From Rummeliibacillus sp044763875 (GTDB lineage Bacteria > Bacillota > Bacilli > Bacillales_A > Planococcaceae), in assembly GCF_044763875.1 (NCBI RefSeq), contig NZ_JBIWGZ010000001.1:558001-622000 (forward strand): 64,000 nucleotides of DNA, written 5' to 3'. A program made the position numbers and the translations under genes. Below are positions 58,720 to 64,000 of this stretch, piece by piece; the stretch's first letter is position 1, and each line of letters opens with the position of its first letter. Under the pieces are notes generated by a model. The model was given only the letters and a program-made list of their open reading frames with translations. It did not search any database and had not been told where the DNA came from.

Positions 58720-60482
58720 GCATTTCCACCTCCTCTTTCAACCAACCTTTCTAATTGTTGTAATTGGTACATCTCATAATATCGACCCTTTAATGCCATT
58801 AATGTCTCATGAGTTCCTTTTTCCACAATCGTTCCCTCGTGTAATACGATTATGATTTGTGCATGTTGCAAAGCACTTAAACGATGAGAAGTAATAATTG
58901 TTGTCGCATCTTGCCTAGCACTTTTTAGCGCTTGCAAAATACTTTCTTCAGTTTTCGCATCCACAGCCGATAAGGAATCATCTAAAATAAGTAATTCTGG
59001 ATTCATCAGTAAAGCTCTAGCGATTGAAACTCTTTGCTTTTGTCCTCCAGAAAGAGATACTCCACGTTCTCCGACCATTGTGCTATAGCCATCTGGGAAA
59101 CGTATGATATCATCATGAATTTGCGCAATACGTGCTGCTTCAAATACCATTTCCTCTGTAGCTTTTGGATTAACAAATGCTATATTTTGATATAAAGTTG
59201 AAGAGAATAGAAAATGCTCTTGAGGTACATAACCTATTGCTTCACGTAATTTTTTTGCTTGGTATGCATTAAGCTCATGGTTTCCAAAGGTAATTTGACC
59301 TTGATATCCATCAAACTCTCTTAATAGAAGTTTTAAAATTGCAGTCTTCCCAGCTCCTGTTTTCCCAACAATACCTAATGTTTCACCACGTTTTAACGTG
59401 AAGTCAACTTGCTGCAATGCAGGTGATGAATCCCCTGGAAATAAAAATGATTCCACATGAAAATGTAAATCTCCCTTTGGTTGGATCGAGAAGGCATTTG
59501 GATGATCGATTATATCAATCTTTTCATTTAATAATGTTCGAATTCTATCATATGAAGCACTACCTCTTTCCATGATATTAAATAACATACCAAATGCGAG
59601 CATCGGCCAGACAAGTAAACCTAAGTAAGCAATAAAAGCAATTAGATCTCCAATGCTCATATCCCCCGCCACAACAAATTTGGCACCAAATACCATTGAG
59701 AGAAAATATGAAATACCAACAACAAGTGAAATGGTCGGATCAAATAAAGAATCAATTTTTGCAACACGAATGTTTTTATCTACTACTTCTTGAGATAGCC
59801 TTTTAAAATCCTCTACATCTTCTTTGTCTTGACCAAATGTTTTCATCACTTTGATGCCTGTAATACTCTCTTGTGTTTTATCATTTAATTCTGAAAACGC
59901 CGCTTGTGCATGATGAAAACGTTGATGTAGTAATTTTCCATAATAACTGGTTGATAACGCCATAAAAGGCATTGGAATTAAAGCAATTAATGTTAGTCTC
60001 CAATCAATTGTAAACACCATGGCTAATATAACAAAACCACCAGTTGTAAGTGAATCGACTAATGTTAACACTCCATTACCAGCTGTTTGTTGTACGGCCG
60101 ATATATCATTTGTGGCATGTGCCATTAAATCACCAATTCGACGCTTTTGATAAAATGCTGGAGACATGGCAGTGAAGTGTCGAAACAATTGAGCTCGTAA
60201 TCGCTTAGCTAGAGACATAGAAGAACCATAAATCATTTGACGCCAAGAATATCGTATTATGTACATTACAATTGCAGTAATCGTCAAAATTCCAAGCCAA
60301 ATTAATAGCCTGTTTGAATTTAGTTGAGCATTGGCTATTTCATCAACAACAATCCCAATGATTTTCGGTGGGACTAATTGTAAGATGGCAACAAAAACAA
60401 GCATTGTAATACCAGCTATATATTGCCATTTCCTTTCTTTAAAAAACCATCCTAATTCAAAAAATACTTTCAATAGATTCAC
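58716..60482 (-). CDS. ABC exporter half-transporter, BmrC/YheI-like
   Basis: This 588-residue partner has a permease domain (LFRHFTAMSPAFYQKRRIGDLMAHATNDISAVQQT) and an ATPase domain with Walker A GKTGAGKTA, canonical signature VSLSGGQKQR and Walker B LLILDDSLSAVD. Asp replaces the catalytic Glu, and ITSHRLSAL keeps the switch His. Combined with the partner's FSSGQ, one ATP site is degenerate and the other canonical, as in known heterodimeric exporters. It is the first gene of the operon. No bmrB-like leader peptide was recognised. Confidence 0.87.
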   Translation of the reverse strand: MNLLKVFFELGWFFKERKWQYIAGITMLVFVAILQLVPPKIIGIVVDEIANAQLNSNRLLIWLGILTITAIVMYIIRYSWRQMIYGSSMSLAKRLRAQLFRHFTAMSPAFYQKRRIGDLMAHATNDISAVQQTAGNGVLTLVDSLTTGGFVILAMVFTIDWRLTLIALIPMPFMALSTSYYGKLLHQRFHHAQAAFSELNDKTQESITGIKVMKTFGQDKEDVEDFKRLSQEVVDKNIRVAKIDSLFDPTISLVVGISYFLSMVFGAKFVVAGDMSIGDLIAFIAYLGLLVWPMLAFGMLFNIMERGSASYDRIRTLLNEKIDIIDHPNAFSIQPKGDLHFHVESFLFPGDSSPALQQVDFTLKRGETLGIVGKTGAGKTAILKLLLREFDGYQGQITFGNHELNAYQAKKLREAIGYVPQEHFLFSSTLYQNIAFVNPKATEEMVFEAARIAQIHDDIIRFPDGYSTMVGERGVSLSGGQKQRVSIARALLMNPELLILDDSLSAVDAKTEESILQALKSARQDATTIITSHRLSALQHAQIIIVLHEGTIVEKGTHETLMALKGRYYEMYQLQQLERLVERGGGNA

Positions 60483-60847
60483 CTTCTTTTCTTCGTACGT
60501 ATCAGTTTATCAAAAATTCAGAACTTATGGAAGAAACTGAAAAATTAATTTCGGATAATCAAATATTTCAATCGCATTTTTTCACTTTATCCAAAGCTTT
60601 TAAAATCCAAAAGGACTTCACTTCAATTGAGGGCACTGAAAAAGTAAAATGCATAAATAATAATAATAAAAAATACATTTTCTAACATCGTTCTAAGTAA
60701 ACTTAAAAATACATTATCTAATTATCCAAAACTCATTCCTTTCGCAAAACAGTTTTCCAATTTAGACTTTTTTTCATCTGTATTTTCCTGTATTATATGT
60801 ATAATAATGATAAGTTATCAGAAAATATAATTATAATAGGGAGTTAA
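60483..60847. other. divergent intergenic region
   Basis: AT-rich, with no gene recognised. A TATAAT at about 60808-60813 may be the -10 box of the membrane-protein gene, without a clear -35 hexamer. Confidence 0.4.
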
Positions 60848-61129
60848 ATGATGCCTTTTTATATTGGACCTATCGTTGGTGTAGTTCACTTTTTGCTCAC
60901 TTACTTTATATGGAAAAAAGGAAAGGTACTGATTTTAGCAGGATATGTGGAAGGTCAAGTAAAGGATACAAAGAAACTCTCAAAGAATGCTGGTATGTTA
61001 ATACTTGGTGCAGGAATCATATCTGTGTTTTTCACGCTTGTTCCTGGTAATTTTTATTATTTTGTTTTTGGATTGTATTTTTTATGGCTCTTAGTCGGTA
61101 TGGTTATTGTAAATATCAAAGTAAAATAA
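60848..61129 (+). CDS. small membrane protein, unknown function
   Basis: This 93-residue protein has three predicted membrane segments: GPIVGVVHFLLTYFIW, MLILGAGIISVFFTLV and FYYFVFGLYFLWLLVGMVIV. Between the first two lies a cytoplasmic loop rich in Lys (GQVKDTKKLSKNAG). It resembles DUF3784-type small membrane proteins, but the assignment is not firm. AGGGAG precedes the ATG and a strong terminator follows. Confidence 0.75.
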   Translation: MMPFYIGPIVGVVHFLLTYFIWKKGKVLILAGYVEGQVKDTKKLSKNAGMLILGAGIISVFFTLVPGNFYYFVFGLYFLWLLVGMVIVNIKVK

Positions 61130-61131
61130 TC

Positions 61132-61161
61132 AAAAACTCCCTTTTTCGAAAGGGAGTTTTT
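61132..61161. terminator. bidirectional terminator
   Basis: AAAAACTCCCTT pairs with AAGGGAGTTTTT around TTTCG-type loop bases, just after the membrane-protein gene. Confidence 0.9.
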
Positions 61162-61227
61162 GTTATTATATATAATGTCCATCTTGAGTCTTTTTCTTAA
61201 CAAGTACAATTAACTCAATATGTATTT

Positions 61228-61485
61228 CTATTTCCATCTCTCCAGCTTATCTAAATTTCTAACGAACATGCCTGCTAAAAATTTGGGTAAACCCATTTCA
61301 ATACACTTTCCTTTTACAAACACCGTCATCTCTTCTACGGATATATTTTTTTGAGTAAATTCGCCTTCCTGATAACAATGCTTACAATACATTGAACTTC
61401 TTTCATGATTTCTTTCTGTACCTCGGTCTTCTGACTTCTTAATTGGCATAGAACAGCTTTGGCATTTTTTATATTCTTTCATCAT
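61228..61485 (-). CDS. putative zinc-ribbon protein
   Basis: This 85-residue protein has two CxxC pairs, CQSCSMPI near residue 8 and YCKHCYQEGEF near residue 33, with GTERNHERS between them. This matches the small zinc-ribbon family PF12674. The rest, NISVEEMTVFVKGKCIEMGLP, is helical. GAGGAACGATG precedes the start. It lies 15 bp after the HEAT-like gene and is probably cotranscribed. Function unknown. Confidence 0.82.
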   Translation of the reverse strand: MMKEYKKCQSCSMPIKKSEDRGTERNHERSSMYCKHCYQEGEFTQKNISVEEMTVFVKGKCIEMGLPKFLAGMFVRNLDKLERWK

Positions 61486-61500
61486 CGTTCCTCCTCATTT

Positions 61501-62133
61501 TTATTCATTCAGCCCTAGTACTTTATAAATTTTTTTAATTCTTTTTAATTGAGGTGCTGAAAGTTCATTTTCTCTTCGTTTTAACACAGTTAAAAATGCA
61601 TCTTTATTATCATTATTTACAGCAATAAGAGTACTCTCAGCGTGTTGGGGAACTTCTTTCGGTCTGCAAGTTTCTAAATGATGAAGCAGGAAAGGAAAAA
61701 TTCGTTCATTGTTTTCATTGCTTGCAGTTGCTAACTTTGCTAAAGTTAATACCCCTTTATCAACAGTAATAACGGAGCCAGTTTTCATAGTTGAAAAAAT
61801 TGTATCAAGATGCTCCATCATAATCGAAGATGAAACTGTTGAAATGGTAGATAATGCTGTCATTGCACCCCAAACTAAACGGTTATTTCTACTTTTTAAT
61901 AAATTTATAAAGGTTAAAGCGTATTCACTTATAAGCTCTGGGTTAACTTCCCCAATTTCATAGGCTACTTTAATACAATCCTGTTGAATTCCTTTATCCT
62001 TATTAGATAAGTTTTGTATAACTTCTTTTATACCTTCAAGATTGTGATCGTTAACTAATTCCTGTGCTAGTTCAATATTTGGTTCTTCATCACGACGTTG
62101 TAACTTCGAGGCCAACTTAGGCACTATCGACAT
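61501..62133 (-). CDS. HEAT/ARM-repeat-like helical protein
   Basis: This 210-residue soluble protein is nearly all helical. Repeated units such as IKEVIQNLSNKDKGIQQDCIKVAYEIG and LLKSRNNRLVWGAMTALSTIS resemble HEAT repeats used in protein binding. No catalytic motif is seen. AGAGGGATAAT lies before the ATG. It is first in an operon with the zinc-ribbon gene. Function unknown. Confidence 0.72.
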   Translation of the reverse strand: MSIVPKLASKLQRRDEEPNIELAQELVNDHNLEGIKEVIQNLSNKDKGIQQDCIKVAYEIGEVNPELISEYALTFINLLKSRNNRLVWGAMTALSTISTVSSSIMMEHLDTIFSTMKTGSVITVDKGVLTLAKLATASNENNERIFPFLLHHLETCRPKEVPQHAESTLIAVNNDNKDAFLTVLKRRENELSAPQLKRIKKIYKVLGLNE

Positions 62134-62287
62134 ATTATCCCTCTTTTACGTTGATATCATTCTATTCACATACTATCATATTAATCAGACTAGATGATGT
62201 TTTTAGTTTTACAGTAATCATAGGGACAATGATTTACATAAAATGTTCGCCTACGCTAATTTGAATTTTGTTGATTATTTTGCCACT

Positions 62288-62331
62288 AAAATGCCCCAAT
62301 TATTAGAGTTTGAGTCTAACAATTGGGGGCA
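62288..62331 (-). terminator. terminator of the YjcZ-like gene
   Basis: On the minus strand GCCCCCAATTGTTAGA pairs with TCTAATAATTGGGGC, followed by ATTTTAG. It lies 60 bp past the stop codon at 62393. Confidence 0.7.
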
Positions 62332-62392
62332 GTTCACAACAAGTGAGGATTCTAAAATGTAAGGGGTGGTGGCCACTCCATATTAGCCCTTT

Positions 62393-62506
62393 TTAGCAGC
62401 CCCCTTTCATGAAAGAAGCTCCTACAATAATCAATAAGATAAACAAGACAACAACTAAAGTAAAACTGTTGCTACTTCCATTGTCATAACCACAATCACC
62501 ACTCAT
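62393..62506 (-). CDS. YjcZ-family sporulation-associated small protein
   Basis: This 37-residue peptide reads MSGDCGYDNGSSNSF, then TLVVVLFILLIIVGASFMKGGC. A Gly/Ser-rich head followed by one membrane segment ending LLIIVGAS is typical of the YjcZ family. Two cysteines (residues 5 and 37) are unusual for it. GGGAGGAATCG precedes the ATG. Members are usually expressed during sporulation. Confidence 0.9.
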   Translation of the reverse strand: MSGDCGYDNGSSNSFTLVVVLFILLIIVGASFMKGGC

Positions 62507-62857
62507 ATACGATTCCTCCCTTCCATCTAGGTATACTTTAACTTATGCTAAATAGTTGAGATGCTTTGTGCTCTTGATATTACATTTGCACAATTATTAT
62601 TTTCATTAGAATAATTTCACCTTAAATAAGATGATTCTAGAAGTAAGCCTTCCATTGAATGGTGATATTCTACTTAACTGCTATCGTTAGTAAAAAAGCG
62701 ACTGCTCTTATTTCGCAATCGCCTCGTTAGCTACCCATGAAGATCTTCTTCACCTCAAAACATGTAAGAAAACTACTTTTTACATACTTTTACATGTAAA
62801 AAAAAGATCAACAAAAAGAACGTTAATCCCTCTTGAATCAACACCCCTGTTCGCTTA
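62507..62857. other. intergenic region
   Basis: AT-rich DNA with a single terminator (62692-62722); no gene recognised. Confidence 0.5.
62692..62722 (-). terminator. terminator on the minus strand
   Basis: GCGATTGC pairs with GCAGTCGC around GAAATAAGA, followed by TTTTTT. It lies about 135 bp past the decayed monooxygenase gene and was probably its terminator. Confidence 0.75.
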
Positions 62858-63190
62858 TTAAGAATTCGATGAAATACCCTTCCCACCTTTTGTTGTTAGG
62901 GTGCTGATTCTCTCCATTCCAGTAATGATTGGTTTTGCACGCTTTATTAATGTTTGTGTAGCTTCAAGAGTTAAAGATGCTTGATGGGCAGTTTCATTAC
63001 TCCTCACTTCATAAACATATACAGTATTGGGGTCGTCTTCAGAAATATTTACGAGATATATCTCGTATTCATCCAGATTTTTCAATGATTCTGCTGTTCC
63101 AACATAATATCTATCTATCGCTATGCTTGGAATCATAAACAGATTTCCAAATTTCCCTGCTGAAGCTCCACTTATTAAATAATGGTGCAC
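62858..63190 (-). pseudogene. decayed antibiotic-biosynthesis-monooxygenase (quinol monooxygenase-like) gene
   Basis: The C-terminal two thirds, from AESLKNLDEYEIYLVNISEDD through HQASLTLEATQTLIKRAKPIITGM to TTKGGKGIS, match a complete ABM-domain ending. The N-terminal third does not: after GKFGN it reads FMIPSIAIDRYYVG instead of the usual GKF..K...R..L..ILL, and traces of the expected KHSDR...IL residues appear in another frame. At GGGAAATTTGG an ATG may have become GGG. The frame's first codons overlap a recombinase remnant on the other strand. I read it as a frameshifted pseudogene; a divergent functional variant is possible. Confidence 0.6.
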
Positions 63191-63303
63191 CTATTGAAGT
63201 TAGTCAAAGTCTGATGGGGCATGAGAAGAGCGAAAACACTCGGATTTATGCTCAACAAGCGGGAGACTTAGAAAAGAGTTTTATCAAAAGTAATATTAAT
63301 TAA
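63169..63303 (+). pseudogene. C-terminal remnant of a tyrosine recombinase/integrase
   Basis: Reading plus-strand codons from 63169 gives HLLNNGAPIEVSQSLMGHEK, then SENTRIYAQQAGDLEKSF. LLNNGAPIE..Q..LGHE...TRIYA is the C-terminal box of XerC/phage-type recombinases, containing the last His and the Tyr nucleophile. The catalytic Arg/Lys/His segments upstream are missing, with monooxygenase-gene sequence in their place. It is a 44-residue fragment, not a functional enzyme. Confidence 0.85.
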
Positions 63304-63340
63304 TAAGGACAACGTCTATTTGACGCTGCCCTTTTTACTA
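63304..63340 (+). terminator. terminator behind the recombinase remnant
   Basis: GGACAACGTC pairs with GACGCTGCCC (two mismatches) around TATTT, followed by TTTTT. It lies directly after the remnant's stop codon. Confidence 0.6.
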
Positions 63341-63412
63341 ATGCATCCCTTTAGTTTAAGTACAATTCTTCACAATGCTGCTAACCTGCCCTATTAAAAT
63401 ATAAAACAACAA

Positions 63413-64000
63413 TTAGTTACTAATTATATTAATAATTTTCTGTTGAGCATCTTTGGCTTCAGGAATTGGCATAACAACAAACACATGATTCATTTTAGGA
63501 TAAACAAAGGTATTGATTTCAATTCCTTGTTCTATCAGTTTCTCATCAAATTTTATTGCATCTGGATATAAACTTTCGTGTGTTCCAATAAAATGAGTAA
63601 TTTTCCCAAGTCCTTTAAATTCACCATAAATTGGACTAATCAATGGGTCCTTTAAATTTTTATCAGCTGCCCATATCTTTGTAATTACTTCCATTCCTTC
63701 ACTAGCTAACATCGGGTCCTTTTCTTCATATTCAGGTATAAGAGGATTTTCAAAACCCATATCAACACATGCAGATAATAAAATAATATCTTTCGGTTGA
63801 GGTAGATGGTTCATCTTCAAAAGATGGGCCAGGCCAAGTGTTATATTTCCGCCTGCCGAATCTCCCATGATGGTCAATTGATTGGAACTTTCAATGGTTC
63901 CAAGAATTTCTTTATATAGGTTGAGGATTTTTGAATAGGTATCTTTATAGTTAAAATGAGGTACTTTAGGATAAATGGGCGCAATAATTTTCGCATTTAA
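63413..64000 (-). CDS. alpha/beta-hydrolase, esterase of the hormone-sensitive-lipase type, N-terminus off the right edge
   Basis: The frame is open to the right edge, giving about 195 residues (LNAKIIAPIYPKVPHFNY at the visible start). The nucleophile elbow MGDSAGGN holds the catalytic Ser, and KDPMLASEG and THESLYPDA follow. The acid residue is near THESLYPDA, and His is in YPKMNHVFVVMP. It would hydrolyse short-chain esters or acylated compounds. An internal ATG at 63877 is not the true start, because upstream codons continue the fold. The oxyanion HGG motif would lie outside the window. Confidence 0.88.
   Translation of the reverse strand, partial: LNAKIIAPIYPKVPHFNYKDTYSKILNLYKEILGTIESSNQLTIMGDSAGGNITLGLAHLLKMNHLPQPKDIILLSACVDMGFENPLIPEYEEKDPMLASEGMEVITKIWAADKNLKDPLISPIYGEFKGLGKITHFIGTHESLYPDAIKFDEKLIEQGIEINTFVYPKMNHVFVVMPIPEAKDAQQKIINIISN

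Overview
The window is AT-rich (roughly 36-37% G+C by eye), has strong AGGAGG-type ribosome binding sites, frequent TTG/GTG starts, rho-independent terminators, a T-box, a SAM riboswitch, TnrA- and CodY-like operators, and gene order matching the Bacillus yne region (citB, yneP, a yneR-like gene, plsY, parE, parC; ccdA-yneI-yneJ-yneK). It is chromosomal DNA of a low-GC Bacillales species. The GC-rich dispersed palindromic repeats and the gene content suggest the Lysinibacillus/Rummeliibacillus/Viridibacillus side of the order; this is inference.

Region by region. 1-4 kb: two paralogous amino-acid-type substrate-binding lipoproteins, a GNAT acetyltransferase and a class-III aminotransferase. 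The partial lipoprotein gene and the aminotransferase share an almost identical 47-bp upstream element. 4.9-7.8 kb: a polyamine operon (arginine decarboxylase, agmatinase) led by a 60-residue protein resembling the N-terminus of S-adenosylmethionine synthetase, behind a consensus promoter, a SAM-I-type riboswitch and an intrinsic terminator. This is the most unusual arrangement in the window. 8.4-15.8 kb: exonuclease/DUF294 pair, ammonium transporter with a perfect TnrA box and a CodY-like box, an oligopeptide-binding lipoprotein and an MFS exporter. 15.9-28.5 kb: parCE, plsY, HesB-like and thioesterase genes, secreted M14 carboxypeptidase, aconitase.

28.5-36.7 kb: two complete lutABC lactate-oxidation operons on either side of a LysP-type permease. 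36.7-37.5 kb: a gene-free repeat island with intact and apparently nested copies of a GC-rich palindrome. 37.5-47.1 kb: ilvE-ilvD-(T-box)-ilvB-ilvH-ilvC-leuB-leuC-leuD; leuA is absent from its usual place. 47.4-52.6 kb: sugar-lactone-oxidase-like and D-threonine-aldolase-like pair, nicotinamidase-like hydrolase, 14-TM exporter. 52.8-56.8 kb: mscL, a SCO1-like lipoprotein, three small genes (YvrJ, DUF2922, DUF1659) and the ccd cytochrome-c-maturation cluster. 56.9-60.5 kb: heterodimeric ABC exporter of BmrCD type. 60.8-64 kb: small genes, a YjcZ-type peptide, and a decayed junction between a monooxygenase gene and a tyrosine-recombinase remnant. An esterase gene runs off the right edge.

Most genes lie on the minus strand. 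The central theme is nitrogen and amino-acid economy: branched-chain amino acids, polyamines, ammonium and peptides, with several candidate CodY/TnrA sites. No tRNA, rRNA, CRISPR array, intact insertion sequence or prophage was seen.
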